This document shows, in pieces, positions 1 to 12,440 of a stretch of 64,000 bases of DNA. This stretch comes from Epiperipatus broadwayi. Taxonomy: Eukaryota; Onychophora; Udeonychophora; Euonychophora; Peripatidae. The stretch spans positions 2,693,001 through 2,757,000 of the forward strand of contig JAQFVV010006294.1 of NCBI GenBank assembly GCA_028023455.1, in the 5' to 3' direction. Position numbers and translations under genes: made by a program. Every line of letters begins with the position of its first letter. Positions within the stretch are counted from its first letter, which is position 1. Under the pieces are notes generated by a model. It saw nothing but the letters and a program-made list of their open reading frames with translations. It searched no databases and was not told the origin of the DNA.

Positions 1-167
1 AAATAATATTTTATTAAAATTATATTTTGGTTAATTTGATGTATTTATTATGATGTTGAAAGTTAAGTGATTATCTTAATCAGTAATGTTATTATATTGA
101 GTCTAATATATATATATATGATAAACAAAAATGCAAGTTAAAAAACTTGCTAACGCTTGTATTTATG

Positions 168-557
168 TCCACAGATGGCGTTTCTACCAAAAACACCGAT
201 CAAGCGTATTATTCTGTTTACATAAACGTCAGAGTAGCATTCACTATCTCTAACTATAATTCCACTTTCAGATCATGATTTCAAGCTATTTGCTATCGGC
301 GTTTCTACCAAAAACACCGATCAAGCGTATTATTCTGTTTACATAAACGTCAGAGTAGCATTCACTATCTCTAACTATAATTCCACTTTCAGATCATGAT
401 TTCAAGCTATTTGCTATCGTCACTGACGATAGCAAATAGCTTGAAATCATGATCTGAAAGTGGAATTATAGTTAGAGATAGTGAATGCTACTCTGACGTT
501 TATGTAAACAGAATAATACGCTTGATCGGTGTTTTTGGTAGAAACGCCATCTGTGGA
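168..557. repeat. Perfect long palindrome with a 121-bp tandem duplication in its left arm
   Basis: A 121-bp unit (177-297) is repeated without a visible mismatch at 298-418. It then returns in inverted orientation at 428-548, centred on C423 (GTCACTGAC). The right arm also matches the outer flank of the first copy (TCCACAGAT at 168-176 against ATCTGTGGA at 549-557), so the inverted arm corresponds to a whole unit plus flank. No coding capacity is visible. The lack of divergence means either a very young event or an assembly fold-back artefact. The right arm carries a hammerhead-like motif at the fold point. Confidence 0.9.
420..457 (+). ncRNA. Candidate hammerhead ribozyme core, family D (weak)
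   Basis: CTGACGA (423-429) fits the CUGANGA core. TAGC/GCTT (430-433, 439-442) gives three pairs around the loop AAATA, with a U-U mismatch at the base. GAA follows at 443-445. The next eight bases, ATCATGAT (446-453), are a perfect palindrome serving as stem III, then C454 as the cleavage base. Stem I shows only TCA/TGA here because the 5' side is replaced by the inverted arm of the palindrome. The core matches by eye, but the short stems make this the least certain hammerhead in the window. Confidence 0.35.
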
Positions 558-560
558 TAT

Positions 561-1205
561 ATATATATGTTTCAAAATTTGGATTAAAGAATGAATATGG
601 ACAATCCATATTAAATGAATATGGCTAATCCAACTTCAAGGAAAAAAACACAAACTGCAGTTTTGCAATGACTATGCAAATCAATCTGTAAATCATAAAA
701 TGCACATTCTCATATTTTTATTTATTTATTTGATATTTTGTGTGCTATATCTTAATTTCTTTCACAGAAAACTTTTTTCTGAAATATTTCAAGGCTACCT
801 CTAATTGTAGCTCTCCAATGTATTTCTATTGTCTACCATATCTTTTTATGAAAGCAATCAATATCACACTTTTTAAAATATCTTTGAGTTAATTCTTATA
901 ACATAGATAGGATCTACCTCCCCATGAAAAACCATGATTAAACTGTCCATAAAACACCCTTTTAGAATGTCTTGCATTATTCATTTGTTTTATATGTCAA
1001 AAACAATGATGTGTGATTTTACAAAAGTGAATTCTATAGTATAACATCCAGCAAGTTGAAAAGCATACTAATTGTTTTTATTATCTTGCCATTATATTTT
1101 TAAATTTTTACAGAGCATCTTTATATAAAACTTTTCTAATGCACTTCCATGCAATAAATTAAGTAAAATAACAGTACTTATTTCCCTGTATTGAAATACT
1201 TTTAA
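561..1205. other. No feature recognised
   Basis: AT-rich sequence with no supported reading frame, tRNA-like motif or terminal repeat that I can see. Confidence 0.5.
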
Positions 1206-1209
1206 CTTG

Positions 1210-2600
1210 TTAAAAACAGCAATAGCAACAAATTAGAGTTTGTGTTGTACTTCACCTTCTAAGTCCACCTTTCTATTTACTACACTACCAAGGTATTTAA
1301 ATTGGCTTACATTATTAGGTTGAGAATCATTTAAGCTAAAATTTTCTAAGAGTTCTTCTTTCATCACCAATAGATAAAAACTTGAGTTTAGTGAATATTA
1401 ATTATTAAACCAAAATTTTAAATTCAGCATTCAGAATATTGAATACATTCTGTGAATCATCTTTTAAACTGGCAAAAATAGTACAATCACTGACATATTA
1501 TAAAGCCATAATCCAAGAAGATTGCTTTTACTTGATTTATATTAAAAATTCCACCATCAAACCTATATCATGTCTTGATTCCTGTTTCATTAAGCCACTT
1601 ACAAACAGTTCCAAAGACAATTGTCATAAAAATTGAAAACAAAGTTGGAATAGGTACACATCTTTGCTTAATATGACTTTTCAGTTCTGTAATAAAAGAC
1701 TCTCAATCTATTATGTAAACATTATATAATACAAATAAATTTTGGCAGACAATCAACTAATTTCAAAGAATGCTACCAGCCTGTTTGATTATCTAAACAA
1801 AGTCCTTCACCAAATCAATAAAAAAAAATACATTTTTTTCCAATACTTTTTATGCATTTGTCTGGCAAGTAAAACCATGTCTATAGTGCTTCTCAATTCA
1901 CTAAAACCACATTAAGTCTCTAGTAACTATTTATCTATGACTGGAAGCAACTTATTCAACAAAATCCTTGAAAGTACCTTTGCTGTAATGATTACAGTAA
2001 TCTTGTCTGTTCCTTTAATTTTTAAAAAATTTAAACAATAGAAGTAGCTTTAAGATCAGGCAGGATAACTTCAAGGATCTATTTATTCCTAAAAAAAAGT
2101 CCCTTAATTTTTGAAGCTAACAATCCCCACCATATTTTAAAAATTTTCTGTGTATTTTATCAGTATCTGCAGCCTTTCCATTGTTAAGATGACCAAAAAC
2201 TGTTTTGATTTTACTAAGCCAGATATTTTTGCCAAAGGTTAAAATGAATACATCATTAAAAACCATCATCTCAATTCTTGGATTATTATTATTATTCAAA
2301 AGATGATCAAAATACTCCTTTCACATATTCAAAATATTATTTTCATATAAGAGGGTGTCGTTATTGAATTTAATAGGACTATGATATTATTTCTCAAATC
2401 CATTTCTTGTTTTCAATATATCAAAAAAAAAAGATCTAGAGTGACCATGATCAGAAAATATTTTATCTTCCTTACAGTTTTAATCCACCGATCATTTTAA
2501 ATCCTTCTTGTCAATTATTGAACATATTTATTATAGAAGTTCCACATTATTGTTCTGCAAGCAGAAAATGTCATATGTTTCCTTTTAATTAAATTACTAT
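1210..2600 (-). pseudogene. Decayed LINE reverse transcriptase remnant
   Basis: Read on the minus strand, the order of a non-LTR reverse transcriptase is recognisable across several frames. A stretch like KEYFDHLLNNNNN lies near 2280-2330, LNNGKAADTDKIHRKFLKYG near 2130-2195 (the finger-region 'NGKA..D.I..E.LK.GG' motif), a stretch resembling AKVLSRILLNKLLPVI near 1935-2000, a degraded YADD region near 1480-1510, and FKYLGSVVNRKVDLEGEVQH near 1220-1300. Stops and frameshifts separate each block, so no protein is made. The motif set resembles the endonuclease-RT type LINEs common in invertebrates; the clade cannot be fixed by eye. It is much older than the RT at 39515-41326. Outer boundaries are approximate. 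Confidence 0.7.
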
Positions 2601-5578
2601 TAATAAAGTTATACATTCAAAAATATGTATATAACAATAGGTGGTGCTGATATCAAAAGTTTTAGAATGAAATGTAAACATATGGCTTAATTTGGCTGGT
2701 ACAGTGCACTTCTGCATGTGTTAAGAATCAAATTTGGTTAATTTTATTTTGTAACAAAAAATAAAAATAAAAATTGCAACAATTTATAAATAAGAACAAA
2801 AGAGATAATAAAACTAAATTAAAAATGAAATATCGTTACTATCTGTTCTTATTCAAGTGATAATGTAATTGAGGAAGTCAGAAAAACTGTTGAGGAAAAT
2901 ATCAATATTAATCTGACACTGCTACAGCCAAAATTTTTCACTGCTGATACAAGTTTTTTCCTGTTTACACTTGATTCAGAATAGCTAGGATGGGAAATAT
3001 GAAGTAACAAATTGAGATCCATTGAACTTGCAGATATTAAGTATATTTTGAAGAATGCAGTAAAATTTTAATATTTTATTATGAAAATAATAGGGCAGCA
3101 CAATGAATGCCATTAAAAAAGAATATTTATGAACATTCTAAATCATTATCTCATATCAATAGTAAAAAATATAAGTGTAAAAGCACAATCTATAAAAGCA
3201 ACTAATCTAAATGCAGCACAAATTGAAATCATGAGGAAAATTTTTAGGACTACAACATTACATTATTAAACATGATATGTCTTACAATAATAACTTTTTA
3301 ACATTTATAAGAACTAAGGTGCTTAAATTCTCATTGGATTGTGGTCTCACTTTAATCACAAAATAATTGATCTCTAGAAATGATAGTCAAATATGTAAAA
3401 GAATTATCTGTATAGAAAGAATTATATCAATTCTTTTAGATAATTCTACTATTTCCAGTAAAAGATAAAAAAAATCAGATTTATACTTTTTATTTTTCGA
3501 CCTGATCAAATTACACAGACAACCTGCAAATACAATTACAAATTGTTTAACAACATTTTATTATAAAATATAGTTTTATCAATCATTATTTAAAAAAATA
3601 TTACTATTACTGAATGGATCCAACATGTTGTTATTGGAAAGGAAATCTGAGATAATCCCGCTACTGTTGCAAAAATACACTACAATAATCATATACTATT
3701 GTTTAAATATTATTTGCAGATGCACTACCAAAAGTACATGCTTATAATCATTTCAAATATTTATGAATAATTTATATATCCTATATGATCAATCTCCCCC
3801 AAACCAAGAAAGAATAGAACACTATGCAAAATTTCTGACAAAGAAATCCAAATAATCGGCCATGTTTTTGGAACAAGTTGTGCTGCATGTTTATTCAAAA
3901 CAATTTTAGTTATTTGGAAAAATTATACTTCAAATATATTTCTTCAAAACAATATTTTTAAATTTGGTACTTATTTATAAAGTGTTGTTTGACATTTCTT
4001 TTACAAATATTACATAGTGGAAAATTCTAATAATTTAAATTAATTTTTCAAATTATTCAACTTTTATTCACAATAAAAAAGACACTTGTAAAAAAACTAT
4101 TAGAAGCAGAAAATGCAGTATGTAAAATAATCATTCTTAATGTTAACAGATGAGAGGAAAATTACAGTAATTAACAAAAGCCAATTTTTAATAAGAATTA
4201 TATGTAACAGGAATCACCTCAATTCATAATTCTCTTTGAGAGAGAAAACATTGAAGTTAATTTAAATATAGTTTAAAATCTACATATTTTGGAGAGAAAT
4301 GAAATACAATCCTTTTATATATGATTTAATTTATTCTTTTTAAAAGTGATTAATAACATACAGAAATTGTCTGAATAAAGAAAATGATTTGTCCAAAAAT
4401 ATTTAATTAAAATTGTTTTGAGATATAAAAATAGTTCTATGATGTTCATTTGAGTATATACAGAATTTTTAGCTCAGCAACAACAATTATAAGATTACAT
4501 TTATTAAGGGAATATATATCAAATTTAATGCTAACAAAATTATAATATAGAAGCCAGATTAGCAAAGTTAATCAAAAGTGGTCTGATCCGATTTGGCAAT
4601 TTATTTAAAGTTTTGTAATTTTTACTTAATATAATATATTCATTTGATAAAAATATGTTTGTCTTTTCGATTTATTTTTTCATATTGTATTTTCTATTAA
4701 TAAATATAAAATTTATTCTTTGATTATATAATAATTTATTATTTATATAATCTAAAACAAAATAATGAAAAATCATCACAACAATCTAAAAAAAATCTAA
4801 AATTTTTAAAAAATTATATTTTTTAAATTAAAAAAAAAGTGGTGCCTGTGAGTAATTTTTTATTACGGTTGACAAATTTCTTGTTATATAACTAATATAT
4901 TTGATAGCGACATTAGATTTTTAGTTGCTTTAGACATTCTAGATAAATTAGTATTGTAATAGAATTCTCTAAAACAGCTAAAAGTCTAATCTCATAGAGT
5001 CTATATGATGCAGCTTCCAAGCAAATATGTTTTTAGGGACTTCCTTGACATAGAGACACAGCTTATATAAATAAATAAATAAAGCATAAGTTACATTTTT
5101 ATGGTAATTTAATATGTGACTGTTGATAAAAAAAAAAAATATAAAAAATAAGTATGCCAGTTATACATTAATATCAAAACCTATTAGCTCAAACGTTTGA
5201 ATATAAATAAAACAAGATTGGGATATACATAAACTTGCATGGTTAATCTTCAATACTCCATTAATTTTCTAGTTCCATGTACCTTATAGCTCCCAGTTTC
5301 ACTTTTTAAATTAGTTTTTTTTTTCTCTCTCTCTTTTTTAAACTGTGTTTTTTTAATTTTTGTAGCTAATTAAGAATTGCTATATTAATAAAATTTTCTT
5401 TGCTTTTTTTAGTAAGCAATTTAATCCAATTCTTTTTAACATTATGTTAATTAATATATTCTTTTCTAGATTATAATTTAATGGATAATATTATTAATTT
5501 TCTTTTTTATTCATATAAAATAGAATTATAATATTTCTATTTTACTTATCCAACATTAACATATTTTCATATACTAAT
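2601..5578. other. No feature recognised; very AT-rich
   Basis: Long A/T runs, no supported coding frame, no clear terminal repeats. The CT-rich tract near 5319-5334 is low-complexity sequence. Confidence 0.5.
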
Positions 5579-5720
5579 GAAATACTCCAAAAACTTGAGC
5601 TGAATCAAGCCACTATGAAAAGGCATAAAGATATATACAATATAACTTAATAGCACTAAGCCAGTTTTCAACAAATTCTCACCAAAATCATAGTGCAGAA
5701 GAACTAAACAATGCCATTAA
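5579..5720 (+). repeat. Left arm of the ~143-bp inverted repeat
   Basis: Reads GAAATACTCCAAAA, then a block around CTTGAGCTGAATCAAGCC, then CACTATGAAAAGGCAT, and ends near CAATGCCATTAA. The same blocks occur in the same order on the opposite strand at 12297-12440, with scattered substitutions and short indels. Confidence 0.8.
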
Positions 5721-5734
5721 CCAGAAATATATTA

Positions 5735-7865
5735 TAACAGTCGGAAAGAGGGTGATCAACTGAGTCTTACCATATCTGCACTACAAGTGCGCCATCTAAG
5801 CATTTGAATCTAGAAAATTTATAGAGTAGGCAGATACGCGCTGTTAAGATCCCACTTTATTTTATATTTAGAACATTACCCCAAGTCACTAGCTCAGTGG
5901 AGATACAGAGATAATAATATATAACTTTAAAATATAACTTTGTTTAATTTGTATCTTAAATATAAAAAAATAACAGCTACTGTCAGTAATTAATACACAA
6001 ACAACATTTATTTACGCACATATATAGTCATTTAAAGTTTGAGGAATAACATTTATTATTTTAGTTTTTATTATTAACCTTTAATTTAAATTATTATTTT
6101 AAAATTTTAAATCATTCGCACAATGAATTTAATAATATTTTTTTAAGATTGTCGAGTATGAATAGACTACGTAGATTTCATTTGAAAAGAAAATATTCTA
6201 TCCCTTATTTAACCTTAGGCCAAAAGTTCGCAGTCAAACTGGCATCAATCCATCTGATACATTAATGTATTCAATGCAGTATGAAAATACGACAGCACTA
6301 AATACTATACTGTCAGGAATGTACATCTGAACAGTAAGTATGGTTAGAGAAGACATTGACCCTCAACCAAACAGAAATGCTATGTCTGTCGGCAAGAAGA
6401 ACAATAAACAAAAAACTCCATAGGAAGGGACTGTGTTTTCCATCTTATTATCCCTTCCATAGGCAAAACAGGGGGTGTGCAGCATATAAATGGAGATCCT
6501 GCACTTAGGGAACCTCATACTACATCTACTAATTACACCAATATATCCAATCCATTGACCTAATTTAACTATGAAACAAATAACCTAAGATTACCCTCCC
6601 CTAATTAATTAATATAACTTTACAAATCTATATAGCCATTCATGCCCAACTTAAATTTAACATTTATATAAGTTCGTACAGATGAATTTTATAAAAGTTT
6701 GTTTTTTAATGTTGAGTATAGATTGACTACATAGATTACACACTCAAAAACATTTCAAAATAAACATAAATGATCAAAATATAAAGTCATTGATGTAATT
6801 GCAGATGGAATTCACAAGAAACCCAATGGCATTCATCATAAGATGCCGCATTGACACCAATAACTAAAAAGACATCCGAATAAATACATTTTAGATATTC
6901 AATGTAAGATATTATTATTTACCAAATGTCTATATATTCTAATCAAATATGAAAACAAAAACATAATTAAATGTGAATGAATCCATGCAAGCATCAATAC
7001 ACAACTTAAATTTAATGCATTTAAATAATTTATACAATATTAATAAAAATAAAAATGGAAATTATTATTTTTTTTTTAGCAAACTCAAATATATATAATT
7101 TAAACATTAATTATCAATTTGAAAATTTGAAAGTCAGATAAGAGTTCATTTTTAAATTTAGGTTAGTTGAATCTTAAAAATTTGAATGAAAGTTCTTAAT
7201 TATTTTTAAATTTTATAGTTCATGTCTTACAGAAGGAGAATCACAGTTCCTGGTGCCAATTCCCACGACATCTCTATTTGAAGTCCGGTCTGTTATTCTG
7301 GAAGAGGCCTAAGCTGGTTCAATCCTGGTATTACAGTCATTTTATTTGAAATAAGTGAGAGAGAGAGTGACAAGTGTGTCTTATCACTCTTCTCACAAAA
7401 ATCAAGCTGGAACTGTTCTTAATTTCAATATTTTTCCTTTTATAGTACTCCTCTGGATTCAATGATCAAAACGTCACTCATTTTCATTAGGGTCCAAGCG
7501 TTTGTTACTTGGTGCTTCCATTGGTCAAGCTAATTCTTTTTATTCTCTTATCTATATCTTTCAACTGACTTTTTAATATATGAGCCCCAAGGGCTAGTTT
7601 GCTTGTCAATTAATTTTTAAAACAATCATTTCCATTTACAAAAATATTTTATCTTTAGATCTTGTACTTTTTTCTAAAAAAAGTACGTTCAAATATATAT
7701 TTTTTTATCAAGAAAATTTTTGAAGTTTTGCATCTGTGTGAATATATATACGTATACACATTTAACAACTCTTTAATATTTTTTTTTTAGCTTTTATTTA
7801 CGAAGTTAAGAAAAAATTTATTTAAATTTTAAATTAATGTAATGGCATATACCATTACATATCAG
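5735..7865 (+). repeat. Long unclassified repeat, copy A (~2.1 kb)
   Basis: Copy A begins near GGAAAGAGGGTGATCAAC (5742-5760) and ends at a small hairpin, TGTAATGG...CCATTACA (near 7840-7862). Copy B (from about 8385) is nearly identical over about 1.8 kb; copy C (from 10193) is more diverged. Within each copy there is a secondary similarity: the block around TCGAGTATGAATAGACTACG (6153-6172) resembles TTGAGTATAGATTGACTACA (6712-6731). No reading frame is conserved between copies, so this is a non-coding element or the terminal part of a larger one. A long LTR is possible, but no paired coding region was found. Confidence 0.75.
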
Positions 7866-8384
7866 TAAACTTCCTCAAAAAACAAAAACATTAAAAAAAA
7901 AAAAGAATTTACTTAGTGTTAGAAATGATGTTACACAATTATATACTAAACTTTTTTTTTAAAAAAGACAAAACTTTGGTTAGTAATTACACACAAATAT
8001 AATGATAAAAAAAATTGTTGACTGTTGATTTCTTTCTACCAGCTAAATTTCTGCCCCCTCCCTTCCAAGTTTCTTTTCTTCTACTTTTACCTATTACTTA
8101 GATACATTAAAACGGTTGGATTTTAAATAAGACTTTTTTAAAAAAAAAAAAATTCATGATTTATATTAATTATTACATTTTAATTATTTTGTTTTATTCC
8201 TTGTATTTATGTTTACATATGCGCAATTTTTCTTACTGGCAGTACTTTTAAAACAAAATTCAACCTATAACTTTGCGTTAATACAAAAATGTACTTATTT
8301 CAGAAAAAAAATGTTACTGGCATGATTCATTTTTAAAATTCTCAGGGTACTGGTGGTTTATTAAAGATCGGCCCATGATGGGAG
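7866..8384. other. Spacer between repeat copies A and B
   Basis: About 0.5 kb of AT-rich sequence not shared by the repeat copies; no gene or motif recognised. Confidence 0.5.
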
Positions 8385-10192
8385 TCCAGTTATGACGGTC
8401 AGGGAGAGGGTGATCAACTTTGTCTTACCGTATCTGCAGTACAAGGGCGCCATCTAAGTAGTTGAACCTAAAAAATTTATAGAGTAGGCAGATACACGCT
8501 GTTAAGATCCCACTTTATTTTATATTTAGACCGTTAGCTCAGTGGAGACACAGAGATAATAATATATAACTTTAAAATATAACTTTGTTTAATTTGTGTC
8601 TTAAATATAAAAAAGTAACAGCTATTGCCAGTAATTAACACACAAACAACCTTTATTTATGCACATATATAATCATTTAAAGTTTGAGGAATAACATTTA
8701 TTATTTTAGTTTTTATTATTAAGCTTTAATTTAAATTATCATTTTAAAATTTTAAATCATCCGCACAATAAATTTAATAATATTTTTTTAAGATTGTCGA
8801 GTATGAATAGACTACATAGATTTCATTTGAAAAGAAAATATTCTATCCCTTATTTAACCTTAGGCCAAAAGTTCGCAGTCAAACTGGCATCAATCCATCT
8901 GATACATTGATGTATTCAATGCAGCATGAAAATACGACAGCACTAAATACTATACTGTCAGGAATGTACATCTGAACAGTATGGTTAGAGAAGACATTGA
9001 CTCTCAACTAAACAGGAAGGCTACATCTGTCGGCGAGAACAATAAACAAAAAACTCCATAGGAAGGGACTGCATTTTCTGTCTTATTATCCCTTCCAAAG
9101 GCAAAACAGGGGGTGTGCAACATATAAATGGAGATCCTGCAAGTAGCAAACCTCATACTACATCTACTAATTACACCAATATATCCAATCCATTGACCTA
9201 ATTTAACTACGAAACAAATAACCTAAGATTACCTTCCCCTAATTAATTAATATAAATTTACAAATCTACATAGCCATTCATGCCCAACTTAAATTTAACA
9301 TTTATATAAGTTCGCACAGATGAATTTTATAAAAGTTTGTTTTTTAATGTTGAGTATAGATTGACTACATAGATTACACACTCAAAAACATTTCAAAATA
9401 AACATAAATGATCAAAATATAAAGTCATTGATGTAATTGCAGAGGGAATTCACAAGAAATCCAATGGCATTCATCATAAGATGCCGCATTGACACCAATA
9501 ACTAAAAAGACATCCGAATAAATACATTTTAGATATTAAATGTAAGATATCATTATTTACCGAATGTCTATATATTCTAATCAAATATGAAAACAAAAAC
9601 ATAATTAAACGTGAACAAATCCATGCAAGCGACAATACTCAACTTATATTTAATGCATTTAAATAATTTATACAATATAAATAAAAATGGAAATGATTTT
9701 TTTTTTAGCAAACTCAAATATATATAATTTAAACATTAATTATCAATTTGAAAATTTGAAAGTCAGATAAGAGTTCATTTTTAAATTTAGGTTAACTGAA
9801 TCTTAAAAGTTTGAATGAAAGTTCTTAATTATTTTTAAATTTTATAGTTCATGTCTTACAGAAGGAGAATCACAGTTCCTGGTGCCAATTCCTGCAACAT
9901 CTCTATTTGAAGTCTGGTCTGTTATTCTGGAAGAGGCCTAAGCTGGTTCAATCCTGGTATTACAGTCATTTTATTTGAAATAAGTGAGAGAGTGACAAGT
10001 GCGACTTATCGCTCTTCTCACAAAAATCAAGCTGAAACTGTTCTTAATTTTAATATTTTTCCTTTTATAGTACTCCTCTGGATTCAATGAACAAAATGTC
10101 ACTCATTTTATTAGGGTCCGAGCATTTGTTACTTGGTGCTTCCATTGGTCAAGCTAATTCTTTTTATTCTCCTATCTATATCTTTCAACTAA
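8385..10192 (+). repeat. Long unclassified repeat, copy B (3'-truncated)
   Basis: Aligns with copy A at a constant offset of about 2658 bases at its start (GGTGATCAAC at 8409 against 5751). It stops at TATCTTTCAACTA near 10192, exactly where copy C begins with TGTGGGGCCAATTATAA. The 3' tail present in A and C is missing. Either C inserted into or fused to B, or B-C arose by unequal exchange. Confidence 0.75.
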
Positions 10193-12075
10193 TGTGGGGC
10201 CAATTATAATGGTCTGAAAAAGAGTCTTCATGTTAGCCTTACCATATCTGACTACAAAGGCGCCATCTAGGCATTTGAACCTAGAAAATTTTTATAATAG
10301 GCAGATACGCACTGTTAAGATCTTATTTTACATATATTTTATTTCGACCATTAGCCCAATGTCACTAACTCAGTGAGATGCAGAGATTTATAAATATAGA
10401 TTATCAGAAAATATTTTAAATATTAAAAATATAAAATAAGCCACTGCCAGTAATTAACACACAAACATTTATTTACGCACACATATATATAAAATTTAGC
10501 ATTATTATTTTAGTATGTTTACTTTAGCATTTAACTACATTTTAAACTTTTATTTTAAAGTTTGCACAGATGAATTTAATAGTTTATTTAAGTGTCGAGT
10601 ATGAATAAACTATATAGATTGCATTTGAAAAGAAAAATATTTTATCCCTGATTTAACCTTAGACCAAAAGTTCACAGCCAAACCAACGTTAATCAATCTG
10701 ATATATCAATGTATTCAATGCAGTATGATTATGACAGCACAAATACCACACTGTCAGAAATGCACATCTGAACAGTGTGGTTAAGAAGATGACATTGACT
10801 CTCAACCAAATAGGAATGCTACATCTATCGGCAAGAAGAACAATAAAACAAACTCCATAGGAAGGGACTACGTTTTTCATCTTACTATTCCTTCCATAGG
10901 CAAAAGGGGGAATGCTACATATAAATCGATCCTGCCTGTAGTGAATCTCATACTACATCTACTAATTACACCAATATATCCAACCCATTGACCCAATTTA
11001 ACTATGAAGCAAATAACCTAAGATTTACCCTCCCTTAAACTAACATACCATTACGAACCTATGCAGCCATTCACGCCAGACTTAAATTTATCATTTATTA
11101 CAAGTTGTTTAACAAAAAAAAAAAATCATAATTAAACTTAAAAGAACAAAAAAAAAAAAATTTAAATGGAAATGATTTTAAAAAAATACATCAAATGACA
11201 TTATTAATATTAATTTACATTGGTCAGATAGGATTCTATTTGTATTATTTACTGAAAGGTTTAGAATTTAGAGTTCTTATTGTTTTCAAATGAATATTCA
11301 TTAGAGTTCATAAAGTTCTTACGGTTTTAGAAATGTTCATTAGTTATGTAGTTCTTACTGTTTTAGAAAAGTTAATCCTTTACAGTTGCTTGCCGTTTGG
11401 GATCCAGTGGTAAATCTCCCGATGATCCTGTGGTCCTCCAAATAGGAAAAGCAATGTTTCATTTTTTTTATAACAACTGAAGGAATTGAAAGTGCGTCTT
11501 TCAATCCCTTCACCTCCAACTCTCCGACTTAACACATCTCTGTCTTCTCTTACATTTTCTTCACTCACTAAAAAATTTATTTCCAAACTTTTTCTTTTAT
11601 ATGTAACTTTCGGATCCAATGGACATTATGTCATCGATGATGATGATCCTTCCGTTGAGGTCCGATTCCCCGATGGATTTCTTTCATTGGCCATTCTGTT
11701 CCTATTGTTTTTCCTCTCCTATCTGACCTTTGCTTATGCATTTTGAAATGCCCAAGGGCTAGTTTACTTTTACTAATTAAAATAATCATTTCCATTTTAT
11801 ACAATAGAATTAATTAAATTATTTTGCAAACTTAAAGATATATTTTCATCTCTAAATCTTTTTAAGTTTTTGCTTTTAAAATACTTTTTCTCTTTTTAAT
11901 AGTTTTGTTTTAATAATTTTTTTCATCTGTGCGATTTTATATATATATACGAGTTTAAGATAGAATTAATTTTCAATTTTTATGTCTTAAAAAAAAGAAG
12001 TTTTTAAATGCGAACTTTTCAATGTCTCAATTTTTTTAAAAAAATAATGTAATGGCGTATATGCCTGTTACAATA
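10193..12075 (+). repeat. Long unclassified repeat, copy C (diverged, full 3' end)
   Basis: Shares the whole block order of copies A and B with many more substitutions and indels. It retains the distal tail (the CCCAAGGGCTAGTTT block near 11750, as at about 7585 in A) and ends at TGTAATGG...GTTACA (near 12047-12072), mirroring the hairpin end of copy A. The start TGTGGGG and end TTACA could be read as an LTR with TG...CA ends, but no PBS or PPT was identified. Confidence 0.65.
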
Positions 12076-12077
12076 TA

Positions 12078-12298
12078 AAGGTTAGAAAATACGTAAATTA
12101 TTGCAGAGAAAAATATAAATGTATAAATGTCAGACCATTTTTTTGATAGAGGGATGCAAAGAGACATGGGTTATTACAAGAGACACACATTCAATCAACA
12201 GAAAGAAGTTATGTGTCCTTCTATAAAAAAAATAGAACATTTGACATTTATAAATTTAGATTTTTCTCTGCAGTAATTTGCATATTTTCTAATCTTTT
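12078..12298. repeat. Hairpin with ~57-bp arms beside the right inverted repeat
   Basis: The block 12078-12134 (GGTTAGAAAATACGTAAATT, then TTGCAGAGAAAAATATAAAT) is inverted at 12242-12298 (TTTTTCTCTGCAGTAATTTG, then CATATTTTCTAATC). The loop of about 100 bp carries no recognised motif. The right arm runs directly into the right inverted repeat of the composite element. Confidence 0.75.
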
Positions 12299-12440
12299 AA
12301 TGGCATTGTTTATTTTTTCTGCACTATGATTCTGGTGGGAGAATTCACCAAAAACTGGCTTAGTGCTAATAAATTATATTGTATCTATCTGCATACCTTT
12401 TCATAGTGGCTTGATTCAGCTCAAGCTTTTGGAGTATTTC
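12297..12440 (-). repeat. Right arm of the ~143-bp inverted repeat
   Basis: Inverted counterpart of 5579-5720, ending GGAGTATTTC at 12440. It keeps the blocks TTCTGCACTATGATT and AAACTGGCTTAGTGCTA in reverse order relative to the left arm. Confidence 0.8.

Larger units (their letters stand above)
5579..12440. mobile_element. 6.9-kb composite element bounded by ~143-bp inverted repeats
   Basis: The sequence from 5579 (GAAATACTCCAAAA...) to 5720 (...ATGCCATTAA) is matched in inverted orientation at 12297-12440, which ends ...TTTTGGAGTATTTC. Between them lie three direct copies of a long repeat and a hairpin. No transposase or RT motif is visible inside. No convincing target duplication is seen at the outer ends. 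It could be a fold-back type element, or two solo copies of one element in opposite orientation trapping unrelated repeats. The inverted arms are clear by eye; calling the whole a single mobile unit is inference. Confidence 0.5.

Noticed and set aside
11380-11746. Overlapping open frames of 79 (minus) and 86 (plus) codons as genes
   Set aside because: They lie in repeat copy C and are not conserved in copies A and B.
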